Assembly: GCA_009761415.1 (NCBI GenBank)
Contig: QUOL01000007.1
Coordinates: 682,001 to 746,000, forward strand
DNA: 64,000 nucleotides
Direction of reading: 5' to 3'
Source: Sarcomyxa edulis
Taxonomy: Eukaryota; Basidiomycota; Agaricomycetes; Agaricales; Mycenaceae
Shown here: positions 31,769 through 43,604 of the stretch, piece after piece
How positions within the stretch are numbered: position 1 is the stretch's first letter
Layout of the letters: the number at the start of each line of letters is the position of its first letter
Program-made: the position numbers and the translations under genes
The notes under the pieces: model-generated
What the model saw: the letters and a program-made list of their open reading frames with translations, nothing else
The model's database searches: none
What the model was told of the DNA's origin: nothing

Positions 31769-33298
31769 ATGGCCAGACGACTTTATCTCGGCAGTAAGCT
31801 CTACTTTCCCTGGATTTAGGGCAGTGCTCACTCGTAGGTATAGGATTGCCTCCTGATGCTCGTTCAGACGATGTTTCCAAATTTTTCGACGGTTATGGTC
31901 GTATTATTGACTGCCGTGTCATGACGGGTTCGTCCGATAAGAGAGATGCAGATACCTCAAACCCCAGGCTCAATAAACCTTCCTCAGGCTTTGGCTTTGT
32001 CGAGTTTGAGAGCTCGAAGGTGAGTCTCGAATTTTTGTATTATTTTTTCAATGCATTCTCACGGTTTTCGTTGCAGGATGCTGAGGACGCAGTTCACAAC
32101 TTCAACGGAAAGCCTTTCATGGGCGTCAAGTATGGATCTTCGTGCCTATTCAAATCTTCTTGGATGCTCACAAATGGAACATTTAGCATTGTCGTCGAAT
32201 TTGCCAAAGAAAGTCGTCCTCGCCGAGATGCGTACGATGGAAACAGGGATCATGGGTATATGATGAGCGGTGTTACATGTCTTCGATCTAACAGTTCTTT
32301 TTTGCAGTGCTCCCAGAGCCCGCAGGCCTCCCGGTATCCGTCTAATTGTCTCCGGTGTTTCTCGTGACACGAGCTGGCAGGTATGATGTTTTTCCTGGTT
32401 CTCTCCCTGGTGCTGTCTACGTTTCTCGTTGTGGACTGGTCCTATTCGACTCCTGACGAGTATTCGATTGGAGCCCCCTGATAACGACCGTTTTTCTGGA
32501 CCTCCTCTCCTCTTTTCATCATCATTTGGTCGCTTCACCCAAGGGTTGCGCATTCGAACGATGGAGCCTGATGTGACACCCTCCTCCCGCTCTTAGGACT
32601 TGAAGGACTTTGGTCGTGACGCCGGCAGCGTCTCCTTTGCTGACATTGATCGCGACATCCCTGGACAAGGGTAAGTCACTTCAACTTTACGGCCGCACGC
32701 TGTAGACTCAAGTATTTCCCACAATTTTTTTAGGATCCTTGAATACTTGAATCGTGAAGATGCTGATCGTGCTGTCAAAGAACTAGACGGCAAAGATCTT
32801 CGTGGAAGGCCTGTTCGCGTGACGCTCGATGATTCTGTGGGTCAACTTGGCTTTACGATGTCCGCCTCTAGCTCATACTATCATCTCCTGAAGCGCGCTG
32901 GTCCTGACAACTACCGGCGCGATGACCGTCGAGAGGAACGACCTCGCGATGACCGTTACAGGGAAGATCGCTACAGGGGTGGAGAGGAGCGTCCTCCTTA
33001 CCGCCGGGATCGCTCCCGCTCGCCTCCTCCCCGTCGCGCTGAATATGAAGATCGTCGCCTCCCCAGGTCTCCGCCACCTCTTGCCAGAAGGGAGGTTGAT
33101 GATAGAAGGCCTGCAGGGTACGATGACCGGCGCGGGGGTTACTATGATGACCGCAGAGGGCCTGATTATTATTATGACCGACGCAGGGACGATTTAGACA
33201 GACGCAGCAGCAGGGACGACAGAAGACGCGACGAGAAGGACTACGATGAAAGGCCTCCGAGGCACGCAAGCGGAGATGGCGGTTGGACCCGTTCATAG
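31769..33298 (+). CDS. SR splicing factor, SRSF1-like, two RRMs
   Basis: About eight exons, roughly 300 residues. RRM1 reads MARRLYLGSIGLPPDAR, DCRVMTGFGFVEFESSK, AEDAVHNFNGKPFMG. A pseudo-RRM2 follows (GIRLIVSGVSRDTSWQ|DLKDFGRDAGSVSFADI) with the SWQDLKD heptad typical of SRSF1 (ASF/SF2). The tail is rich in Arg, Asp, Tyr and Ser (RRDRSRSPPPRR) rather than long RS runs. Such proteins bind exonic enhancers and help choose splice sites in the nucleus. The heptad is split by a 216-base intron (32381-32596), much longer than its neighbours. The 57 bases from about 32839 to 32895 can be read through or removed without changing frame, so both forms may exist. It starts 162 bases after NFS1. Confidence 0.88.
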
Positions 33299-33719
33299 GT
33301 GGTTTTCGTGGTACCGGTTTCTTGCTATCCGGACGTTCGCCCGCCCAAACAGAAAGCGGACGGCGTCCATTCAGTGGTTTTTTTCCCGATTCTATATTGG
33401 TCCTTTGCTCTGCTCCAAATTGGTGTTGTCGTGTATCCGGACGTGTACTATTCTGATGGTCAATACTCGTTGGTCACCCCCTACGATGGCTAGTTCTTGA
33501 GGACCTTTTCCCCGTTGGATCTATTTTCGTTTATGGACCGTGCGGACCAACGTGCTTCCGACGCCCCCCAAACTCTCAAAAACTTCAAGTTAGGCGCGTT
33601 CTTGTAGGCAGGAAGGTACTGCTAAATGTATGACCGTGGAAACTTCCCGCAGGGCGGGATGATAAGCGCTCGACGTTCCTCTCACGATCCGTATCACAAA
33701 ACATTGTAGTCCTGATATA
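33299..33719. other. Convergent 3' region
   Basis: The SR gene (plus) and tubulin cofactor E gene (minus) end towards each other across 421 bases. The left half is T-rich 3' untranslated DNA. No gene seen. Confidence 0.5.
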
Positions 33720-35870
33720 TCACTTGTCATACAAACAGAACAAAATATCTGATCCATTTTCCAATCCCCACCAGGACAAGTCCTGAGCGTCTTGATCGCA
33801 CTGAAGCTCCGCAAACGACTCATCCCGCATCTTCACCCATAGTCTCATGGTCGTCTTCGAGGCGTTAACTTTGACTTTGATGGATTTTGCGATCTTCAGA
33901 CGAAATGTGCGGAGAGACATGGTAGGCAGAACCCGAAGGCGGGATTGTACCGCTGATTGTGATTGTTGAAGCAGCCATGCATCAAGGTCTCGGACGTCCA
34001 GCGGGGGTCTGTTGAAACATTGATATACGTTGAGTTCTGCGATATAGCATGGCAGTTCGAGTCAGACAGCATAAAGTACAGTAACACGGAATTGAAACTG
34101 ACCGATGAGGTGGTTGCTTAGCTTATCTTGATGGTCCTTTCCCTTCAAATCAATTGTCTCTGGTGTACCATGTTCTACAAGCGGTAAGTCAATTCAGTGA
34201 AGGGCACTGTTGGCAAGGAAAGATACGGACTGGTACACAATTCTGTCCACCGAGGATACATCTGTATTTTTTGTTCTTCGGATTTAGGACCATGTTGAGA
34301 AATGTACGACAGATAGAATAGTTCGCAATCTCTCCGCTCCTTTATTGAGATCTGAGAAACATATATATAGTAAAGTTGTCATGGGCTGTTTTAAGAAAAC
34401 AAGTGATGCAATTATACAGCGACAGCGACGTACACTAGCTGCATCTAAAGCTATCAGAGATGGGATTCGAGCGATCGTGAACTGCCGAGAATATCGCGCA
34501 AGTTCATGGCCTATGCACATACGAGGATATAACTGAGAAACGTGGCGTAACTCCATACGCAACAAGGTCGTACCGTTTTCACCGTCACTCACGAGCGGGT
34601 TGCCACTCAACATAAAGGTTTCTAGAGCTGGACACCAACGTGAGAGCGCGTCGATGTCGGTCCAGGCGCTGAGTTGATTAGACGATAGGGATAAATGCTT
34701 GAGGTCTTGTAATAAGTTCTGTGCTCCATTCGGAGGAGGAATGGTCCGGATACGATTTGAAGTGAGAATGAGGCGTTGGAGACTAGTGTCCGAAAGGTTC
34801 CGTCAGCGAGTCCATTCCGTTCTCGCGAAAAGAATGACGCACCTGTGGCGATATGTATCCAGGGCTTGACAAACATGAGGCCAGTCATCACATTCGTTAC
34901 TATCAAGGTTTATCATCTGAATGGCAGGTGCCACTAAGGGAATCCCCGCTTCAAGATGATGGTCTGATCCCACGAGTCGAGATATCCGATTGTATCCTAT
35001 TTCAACGACCTGTAAATTGAGCATTGCCGCGGTGATTTGCTGCATCTCAGCCCAAGTTGTCATAGTTCCGTTTAAATGGAGATCTGTGAGGTTTGAAAAG
35101 GCGGCCGGAACTATCAAGGTATTTGACAATTGCAATCTGTTACGGCTTGAACAGAGATGACGTTAAGGTTGAGATGAGGATGATGTACGGATAAAGCTCA
35201 CTTCAATGCCAATCTTTGAAGGAATGGCAGTTCAGCTGCTATGAGGGCGACTGTTTCCCAAGTGGAGATGAGGGTCATAGAAAGATCTAGCCCTCTAATG
35301 CCTGGCTTATTGAGCTTTACTAAACTGGCAGTGAAACAAGGTGTTACTCACTAGGGCATGTGGTGCGTATCTTTCCTGGAGGATCGCACGTAGCTACATT
35401 TTCACCGTCAAGGCTTACTTCGCGTAGTCGGTCGAGATTGGATAGGTTCCCTCGAATCTTGTCCAATCGTACAGCTTCCACTTCTATGGCTCCGTTGGAG
35501 GATCCCAATATTACCTTTTCTTTAGAATCGGAGCCATGGGGAGATTCGATGTACTTTGAGTACAACGCATGTAAGAAGGATGTTCCGTAGGATATGCCAG
35601 ACGCTGAAGGACGAATAAAAGAGCCTGAGTGTGGGACACTGTTGCAAACTATCTTGAGTACTTGTTCAGATAGAACGAAGAGATCTGATCTCACCGACAA
35701 GAAAAATAACGCTTGCCATTGTGAAGTCCATCGTGTTTGCCTCGTTGGGGGTCATCCCACTCAATTCCCAGCCAGAGACCCGCGGTATTATCGACACTTC
35801 CTACGTATCTAACAGTCCCCAAAGAACCAGATAAGCTGAGGCGAGTTCCTACTGAAGGCGAGTTTTGCAT
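33720..35870 (-). CDS. TBCE: Tubulin-folding cofactor E
   Basis: About ten exons, roughly 530 residues. The protein helps form and dismantle alpha/beta-tubulin dimers. The N-terminal CAP-Gly domain is clear: GTVRYVGSVDNTAGLWLGI, EWDDPQRGKHDGLHNGKRYF. Leucine-rich repeats follow (RGLDLSMTLISTWETVALI, FSNLTDLHLNGTMTTW, LKHLSLSSNQLSAW). Near the end IARIPSLIALDAA is the typical cofactor E boundary, followed by a ubiquitin-like C-terminal domain (MRLWVKMRD...DLSWWGLENGSDILF). ATG 35870 reads MQNSPSVGTRLSLSGSL and leads straight into CAP-Gly; a longer minus-strand frame from 36006 is out of phase. TGA 33720-33722. Confidence 0.9.
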
Positions 35871-36013
35871 GAAGGAGATGAGAAGGGAGTGCCGAATTTG
35901 GCTTCTCCTCTTGGCTTAGCGGCATCTTTAGCACAATACGCCACCTCTCTTTCGGTCGTCCACGGTCTGTGATTCTGGCCAACCTAATGCTACCCGGGAC
36001 TCTCATAGCAAAG
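35871..36013. promoter_or_regulatory. Divergent promoter, TBCE / HIBCH
   Basis: Only 143 bases separate the two start codons. Both genes must be transcribed outward from here. No TATA box is visible. Confidence 0.6.
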
Positions 36014-37859
36014 ATGTCTCGCAGGGCAGTTGGTACTGCAAACCGGACTAGAGCTATCGCAAGCCATATGATGTCTACAGCAGCTGCCGACGAGGTGCGT
36101 ATACCTTTTTTTCATCGCGTCTAAAGTTTCTCAAGTCTATCGGATTCATCAGGTTCCAGTGCTGTTCGAATCTAATTTGTCTGTTCGAACCTACATACTC
36201 AACCGTCCAAAGAAATTGAACGCCCTAGACGAGCCTATGCTCAACATCCTGAAGCCAAAGATTGAGGTTCGGGCTTGCACAAAGTTCCCGATCTCACGCG
36301 CCCATCTCATAAAACCTGATTCTCTAGGGATGGAACAAGTCCGAGCTCTGTGGAGCCATAGTTGGGACTGGGGCTGGACGAGCGTTCTGTGCGGGGGGTG
36401 ATGTCGCTAGTCAGTCTCTCAGACTTTCTGATGGACCATGAAGTTGACTGGCGCTGATTTTTCAACAAGGTGTCGTACTGAATGCTGCCAATGACTCGAC
36501 CCGACACAAGGCTATCGACTTCTTCAAAAGAGAGTGAGTACATCAGCGCGAAGATGGAACAGATGTTTACGTTCGATTCTTCAGGTTTGAAATGGATTAT
36601 CTTTTGGCTTCTATCAAGAAGCCCTATGTGGCAGTCCTCGATGGTTTTACCAGTATGTTCCGCAGTTCTATCTAGTGCATACAGCATATTGACAGGTCTA
36701 TTCCTAGTGGGGGGAGGTGTTGGGCTCGCTGCTCACGCACCATTCAGAATTGCGACTGAAAATACGGTCTTTGCAATGCCTGAAACCAAAATTGGTTACT
36801 GTCCGGATGTCGGAGCTAGTCATTTTCTGTCAAGGCTTGATGGCGAGTTAGGCACCTATCTTGGATTGACCTCAGACACGCTCAAGGGAAGAGCTGTTTT
36901 GTGAGTGGCGCCATACATTTTGTTCGACTGCAGCTGACCAAAGTATTAGTGAGCTCGGCTTTGCGACTCATTACATTCCGTCGAGAAGAGTACCGATGCT
37001 GTTAGCTCGATTGGCGGAACTGGAAGATGCGCCTCGGTTTGGTTCGATCAATGCCGCTATTGAAGACCTTGCGAGTGAGAGAGAGCCAGAGGAACCGGCT
37101 CCGCCTTTCATTCTGGAACATCGGAAGGCTCTGGATCTTGCGTTCAGTCAGAACACTGTCGAGGAAATCATCCAGACCTTGGACCTAATTAGGTCCTCGT
37201 ACGATGATCCTATCAGTACGTGGGCTCAAGACACCATCGCAACATTACGACTCCGTAGTCCAACCAGCTTGAAAGTCGCCCTTGAAGCTATCCGCCGAGG
37301 GAAGAAAATGCCGCTAAAGGACTGTTTGAATATGGAACTCAAGATAGCTACAGCATACTGCGTGAGTCATTCAATACACGAATCTCGTTTCCTGGCTGAA
37401 CACGATCTATTCTAGCGCGGTGCGAGTCGTGACTTTGCGGAGGGTGTCAAGGCCGTTCTAGTCGACAAGCTACCCCCGGATGTCCGACCAAATTGGCAGC
37501 CAGAGACATTGAAGGGAGTCCACGATGATATCGTATCACGTTTTTTTGACCCAGAATCTATCTGGCTCGTAGACGCCCCAGAAATCGAGACGGGCCCGTC
37601 ACAACTTGATGAGAAAACTTTGGACCGGCTGACCAAGTATGGGCTGCCCACAGAAGAAGAAATCGGCGAAGTGGTGCGCGGCGGCCACCCATCGAATGGA
37701 GGCTCTGCCCTCAGCTTACCGGATTTGCTCGCCCACTTCCATGATATTCGGAACGGAAAGATTGGAGTAAAGGATAAAGTCCTCGAGGTTGTTCAACGTC
37801 GCTGCGACCTCGTGGATAACAGGGATGGTAATTTTATATGGCTTCAGTGGAAGCATTAA
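36014..37859 (+). CDS. 3-hydroxyisobutyryl-CoA hydrolase, mitochondrial
   Basis: About seven exons, roughly 490 residues. It belongs to the enoyl-CoA hydratase superfamily, HIBCH branch, acting in valine breakdown. A short basic N-terminus ([19 protein letters not shown]) suggests mitochondrial import. Blocks: [46 protein letters not shown], and [19 protein letters not shown] with the catalytic Glu and Asp. The C-terminal part contains [47 protein letters not shown] and WLVDAPE. In yeasts the closest relative (Ehd3) is also a mitochondrial ribosome component, so a ribosomal role is possible here (inference). About 80 C-terminal residues beyond the core (from [14 protein letters not shown]) extend past human HIBCH. 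Confidence 0.9.
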
Positions 37860-38853
37860 TCATCTTCTAGATTCCAACTTCAATTGGATACGCCTCGCAT
37901 AGTCACGGCCTATCCGTAAATCTGCTTCATCAAAAATACAGAGATAACGAAAACCCTCTACTGAACTACAAGTAACATGCGGATATTGCTGCCCTTCGTG
38001 TCCTATGCGTTTGTATCCTCTCAACACGGTTGCGGTCAACTTGTACTATATAATCAATCTACTACTACTTTTCCGAGCAGACCGATATACTGTGCCACTG
38101 GCTGGGCGCCCAACGGATCTGATCGCAAATGTTGGGCGACTTGATCAAACACAATTCCTGCTCAGCATTGGGAGCTTATTGCTCAACTCTTGTTCCCAAA
38201 ATAGCATGTCACCCGGTGTCACGAGAGAAAGGACTTTGACCATCTAATCAAAACAGAACATAGCAGTTCTGGATCACGAACATGCGGTTACCTCCTACGC
38301 AATGATGTCGGATGTGTACCGCCTACCCTTTCAGGAATTTCTTAGGTACGGCATAAAGTTAATGTCCGTTCAAGACCTCGGACAAGATCAAATATGACAA
38401 GTCACAAGATATCGATAGAGGTGATGATACACATGGGCTATCGAGAGTTGCAAATACCATTCATTTTGTCATACAAATCGGCCAGGACGGTCTAGCGGCA
38501 CCTTTTTGCATGCAGAAACGTGCCTGGGTAATGCTACAGCCTACACTGCCCTCACTCGGAGTGTGAGGATGGGGCGAGATCACTTGGAACCTAACTTTTC
38601 TAATCAATCTAGGTATCGCGACCATTCATTGATCAAAACATCCTTACCTTGAAGATTGAGTCAACGATCGAGATCGAATAGATCTCGAAGCCGCAAAACG
38701 AGAACCGAAGATGAGGTTGATTCCGACTCACAATAACTACAATTGAGGTGCCTAGTATAGCTGCAGTTTGAAGATGCGCCGGTAAGTGAAGTTATTTGCA
38801 CAAGGGCTGGGTCCATACAGCCGAAAAATAATATGTGGCGGGGAGGACATCGA
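37860..38853. other. Intergenic, 1 kb, no gene seen
   Basis: Contains the HIBCH 3' region and the upstream region of indoleamine dioxygenase. The one frame of 80 codons (38005-38247) has no motif. No repeat or RNA gene seen. Confidence 0.5.
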
Positions 38854-38860
38854 TATAAAA
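38854..38860 (+). promoter_or_regulatory. TATA box of indoleamine dioxygenase gene
   Basis: TATAAAA lies only 7 bases before an ATG at 38867. Transcripts normally begin some 25-35 bases or more past a TATA box, so 38867 would be outside the mRNA. This favours the in-frame ATG at 38948. Confidence 0.55.
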
Positions 38861-38947
38861 TGAAGCATGAACAAGGACATCCACTTCATAACCATAAGCT
38901 CACTCACCACCGATACATCTACCCATCCTCCACTCAGTATAAATCAA

Positions 38948-40480
38948 ATGGACATGAGCATCATTAACCATCTCCCGTCACCATCCGAGATATTGAGATT
39001 GGCATTATCGTTGCTGAACTCGACTCTTATCGCACGCAGAGTACCTGATAGCGGACGGTATTCTTTAACCAAGTTCGACGTCGACCCGGAGTCGGGGTTC
39101 TTTCCGCCACACCAACTTCCGCGACTACCAGAGGAATTTGAAACCTGGGAGCTAGCCCTAACCGAGGCGCAGGACACGCTTAGTTTGGGAGACGATGAAA
39201 GCGAAATAGCGATAGAGAGAAGGGCTGCAGGAGAAGCCTGGAGAGCAAACATCAGATCTGTGAGTATTTCAGAGACAGGAATATTTGCTTAGCGGCTGAC
39301 GCAGTGGTAGTGGTCGGTCCTCGATACCGATGATCTAGAGGATGACCTGCGGCTTCAACAAAGAGCGCATTATGTCTTGTCGTGGCTGGTCCACTTCTAC
39401 GTTCATTCGATGCCCCCCAGCAGATGCGCAGGTCCAACGGTCGTTCCGAAGTCGTTGAGTATTCCGTTGGTGAACGTGTCGCGAGTTCTCGGTACGTTCC
39501 TATTTTCTTGGGTGCCTACAGAGATCTAACCATCCTACGCAGGTATGGCGCCGGTCCTGACCTTTGCCGATACAGTGCTATGGAACTGGGAATCAATCAA
39601 TCCCGAGCGACCGACTACGTTTGAGAACATGAGATTTGGAGTGAATCTGTTCTCGGGTACAGAGGACGAACGAAATTTCTACATCGCGTCAGCCAGAGCG
39701 GAGTTGAGGGGTGTGGAGATGTTGCGGATCATCGACGATTATCAAAACCTGCCAGACGTGACAGACTTTACGGCGATGTCCAAAATATCGCGAGATCTGA
39801 CTCGGTTGTCGGGAATAATCGATGATATCAGCGATGTTATCCAGTCGGTCCGCGGCACGTGCGAACCGCATGTGTTTTATTCGGAAGTCCGGCCGTGGTT
39901 CGAAGGAAGTGATGCCAAGGGACCGGATGGCCCGGGATGGGTCTACGAAGGTGTTGATGCTACTGGAGGGCTAGATCTTAGTGGACCGTCAGCAGGCCAA
40001 AGTAGCATCATGCACGCGCTCGATATTTTCTTGGACATCGACCATAAACTCCAGCAAAAGCGATATCCTGCACCATCCGAAGCAAACAAAAAGGCAGACC
40101 ACGGGTTCATGGAGAGAATGCGACGATACATGCCAGGAAAGCACAGAGAATATCTCTCTCACATTGCGGCGACGCCTCGACCACTAAGGGAATTGGCCAT
40201 GCGTACGCCTGCCCTTCGAGAACCGTACGACGCAGCTGTGATGTCCTTGAAACGGCTGAGGGACCTGCACATGCGCATTGCCTGCCTTTATATCGTCACT
40301 ATGTCCAGATCGAGCCTTGCTAAGCGGGCAGGGTGTCCAGTGAGCGCAATGCTCGAGAAGATGGAGAGAGATCGAGCTGCTGGGAAAGGGCCAGTCCGGG
40401 GAACGGGTGGGAACGAGGTGTCCCTCTTGTTGAAAGCAGGACGTGACGCCACAAGACGCGCAGTCCTAAGAGATAATTGA
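38948..40480 (+). CDS. Indoleamine 2,3-dioxygenase (IDO)
   Basis: Three exons, about 475 residues. A heme enzyme that opens the indole ring of tryptophan to N-formylkynurenine, the first step of the kynurenine route to NAD. Blocks: FDVDPESGFFPPHQLPRLP, LSWLVHFYVHSMPPS, TVVPKSLSIPLVNVSRVLG, MAPVLTFADTVLWNWE, FSGTEDERNFYIASA and SGPSAGQSSIMHALDIF. The proximal heme-ligand His is in LRDLHMRIACLYIV, and TGGNEVSLLLKAGRDAT closes the chain. Start 38948 is chosen over 38867 because of the TATA position. The second exon begins after GTGGTAG|TGG; the earlier CAG would give an immediate stop. Fungi often carry several IDO copies differing in activity; which one this is cannot be told. Confidence 0.93.
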
Positions 40481-41108
40481 CCAGTAGACCCAAAGGGTGA
40501 TATAATCGCTAATAGAATCATTGAAAGGGCTCTGTCATTACTACTTGTACGGACATTTACACATATAATCAGCTTTACAGACCCGTTTAATTGTTGAATG
40601 GTAGCAGCGCTCACCTATGTTTTGCTTTCGTAATTAGTATTAGTACTAGTCTCAGCACGTTCGATTTCAGCCTTCAATATGATTAGGATTCAAGTCGATG
40701 AGCTGATAGTCCTGATGAATGTCGACCAGATATTGACGAGTAGTCATGGCAGATTCAATGTTCCGGATGAACATCCTTCCTGATGAGGCTGTTCAGATTT
40801 TGATGTCCTGTAAGTGCTAGGCCGGTGAGTGCCAAGTCAGTCAGGGGACAGACAGTCTTGAGACAGTCGTCGAAAAAAGTTTCCAACGGTCGAAAACCTC
40901 GAGAAAAGTCATCCACTCTGTCTTAGAGTAATACCAGTAAGGTTATTTGTGCTGTGAGATGTTTCCATGAGCCAGATAGATCCTGTAACATCGAGGAAGA
41001 AAGCAAGAGGTTGTTGATTCGAAGCGTGAGACTGTCACTGTGACAGACGCGTCGGTCACCGACCAGTCACCTCAAATTGATTGTCACTCTTCTTTCTCAG
41101 CTACCACC
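40481..41108. other. Intergenic, no gene seen
   Basis: 628 bases with the IDO 3' region and the RPA promoter. No extra gene or repeat seen, apart from the ACGCGT site listed separately. Confidence 0.5.
41047..41052. promoter_or_regulatory. ACGCGT, candidate MluI cell-cycle box
   Basis: ACGCGT lies 57 bases before the RPA large-subunit start. In yeasts MBF binds this hexamer upstream of S-phase genes, including RFA1. ACGCGT occurs elsewhere in this window too (for example 14552, 23232), so the match is suggestive only. Confidence 0.3.
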
Positions 41109-43349
41109 ATGACTCAAATTCAACTCACATCCGGCAGTTGTGCTCGCCTCCATCACGCCACCCCAGAAGATGAAGATCTCTTCAACTCGCCCCACACTGT
41201 TCAGTTCCTCTCTATCAAAAAAGTCACCCCAACGTCGACTACAAATAACCCATCCGTCGACAGATATCGCATCATCTTGTCAGATGGAATTAATTTTGTT
41301 CAGGCCATGCTCGCCACGCAATTGAACCATTTAGTACAAGAAAACGCCATTGGAAAACATACTGTCGCGACAATTGAAAAATTGACTTGTAATTATGTCC
41401 AAGAGAAGCGGTTCGTCGCCTACGTTTTTTCTCGTGTTCGTCTTTCTGTTTATACTCACGTTTCACTTCTAGCTTGATTATCATTCTTTCACTTCGCGTC
41501 CTCAGCAAAGAGGAAGAGAAGATCGGGAACCCAGTGGCTATAGGGAAAGCTGAACAAACCGAAAACTCGCCGGCACCCGCAGCACCTGTAGCAGCTTCGT
41601 CTGCTGTATCTACATCCACCAGCAGACCAGCTCCACCTCAACAATGTCGCCCCGCTCCTCCCAAAGGCGCAAGGTCAGGCTCTGTATATCTCATCGAAGG
41701 TCTCAGCCCCTACCAGAACAATTGGACCATAAAAGCTCGCGTCACTCAGAAATCCGAAATAAAGAAGTTCGCCAATCAGCGTGGCGAAGGACAGCTGTTC
41801 AATGTGACGCTTATGGACGAGTCAGGAGAGATCAGAGGGACGGGCTTTAATGCGGTCGTAGATGAACTCTACCCTAAATTGGAGGAGGGGAAAGTCTACT
41901 ACATCTCGAAAGCTCGCGTTAATCTCGCGAAGAAGAAGTTTTCGAACTTAACCAATGATTATGAACTCAGTTTTGAGAGGAACACCGAGGTAGAAGAAGT
42001 GAGTAACTCTTCCATCTTGTTTGACGACCTGATCCCAATACTTCGTTAGTGTCTTGAAACAACCAATCTCCCCATGATGAAGTATAACTTCGTTCCTCTT
42101 GCTGGCTTGCAAGAGCTAGCTAAGGATGCCACATGTGGTAAGTTCCTGCTTCATCATCTTGTACGTATACGCCGCTGAATCGCGTATAGATGTCATCGGT
42201 GTGGTCAAAGATGCTAGTAGCCTCAATGAGATCACGTCGAAAATGGGCAGACAAGTAGGTCGTTCTGACTATGCAACAAGCTGCAATCTGACACCGTCTG
42301 AAAAACCAGATTTCAAAGCGTGATCTGACATTGGTCGACAGATCCAATTTCTCGATACGCATCACGCTGTGGGGAAAACAAGCGGAGCAATATAATGAAG
42401 TCGGCAACCCGGTTATCGCGTTCAAGGGAGTGAAAGTGGGAGACTTTGGAGGTCAATCATTTGTTGCATATAGTTGAGCTCGTGCTAACGTGGATCTTTC
42501 AGGGCGTTCTTTGTCGCTATTCAGCTCAAGCACAATGGTCGTCAACCCTCAGATAGAGGAGTGCTATGTACTTGAAGCGTGGTGGAAAGGCGAAGGCCAG
42601 GAAGGCAACTTCCAGGCATATACAAGCAATGACTCCGGTTCCGGTGGCAGTTTTAATCGCGATCAAGTTCGCAACATCAACAACGTCAAGGAATCACAGC
42701 TCGGAACCAACGATAATCCCGACCCTTTCTCGATACGGGCCACAATTATGCACATAAGGAGCGAGAATATCTCGTATCCTGCGTGTACGAATGGGGATTG
42801 CAAGAAGAAGGTCGTGCAGATTCAAGATGGGTGGAGGTGCGAGAAATGCAACTTGACACACCCTAAGCCTGAGCATCGGTACGTCGTACTGAACAACTTT
42901 CGAACTATTTTGTCCTAACTGGTTTCAAGTTATATTATCTCCATGGCTGTTGCTGACTGGTCGGGACAAGCCTGGCTCCAAGGATTCAATGATGCTGGCT
43001 TGATAGTTTTTGGCATGCCTGCTGACGACCTCGTCGAGATCAGAGTTTGTTCTCCTCTGTGACATCTGTCTTGGGATAATTGACTCACTTTGTCATACAG
43101 GAACGCGACGAGGAGGAATACAACCGGATTTTCAAGAAAGCCTCTTGCAACACCTTCAACTTCGCATGTCGTGCCAAAAAAGACGAATACAATGTTGGTG
43201 CTCTCTGTCCTACATCGTATAGCAAAACTGACAATATGTTCCAGGACCAAGTTCGTGTAAGATATGGCATATTGCGCATGATGCCGCTTGACTACAAGGA
43301 GGAGGCTCGCGTACTCACGGACTTGCTTCACAGTCCTTGGGCGCGATGA
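41109..43349 (+). CDS. RFA1: Replication protein A large subunit
   Basis: About nine exons, roughly 600 residues. The single-strand DNA-binding subunit of RPA, nuclear, needed for replication, repair and recombination. N-terminal OB fold: MTQIQLTSGSCARLHHA, YRIILSDGINFVQAMLAT. A Pro/Ala/Ser linker is followed by DBD-A (IEGLSPYQNNWTIKARVTQK, GEGQLFNVTLMDESGEIRG) and DBD-B (DVIGVVKDASSLNEITSK, FSIRITLWGKQAEQY). DBD-C has the zinc ribbon CTNGDCKKKV...WRCEKC, then MAVADWSGQAWLQGFND. The C-terminal helix region is FACRAKKDEYN...QVRVRYGILRMMPLDY. All expected domains are present and full length. Start MTQIQLTSG matches the family. Ends WAR, TGA at 43347-43349. Confidence 0.95.
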
Positions 43350-43604
43350 TTGATTATGCTTTTTTGATTTCCTTTCATGTTATCTATCTCCTCGTATGAA
43401 ACGCATATGCTTGTACCATATTTTTCTCGACCTGTCCAATATTCATACTGTGTTTTTCGCTTCTGAGCCGTCCACGTGGCGTGACAGCGCTAGACCGTGA
43501 CACTGACTCTGCCGAGCTCTACCGACACAGTCCAAGACTCCAAGTTACCAAGTAACACCAGCCCCGGGCGTCAGCGCCTTCACTCTGAATTTCTGGCACA
43601 AACG

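Noticed and set aside
32868..33296. 142-codon minus-strand frame with His/Arg/Cys runs
   Set aside because: Antisense of the Arg/Asp-rich tail of the SR protein.
38867..38947. Upstream in-frame ATG for IDO
   Set aside because: Only seven bases after the TATA box, so probably not transcribed.
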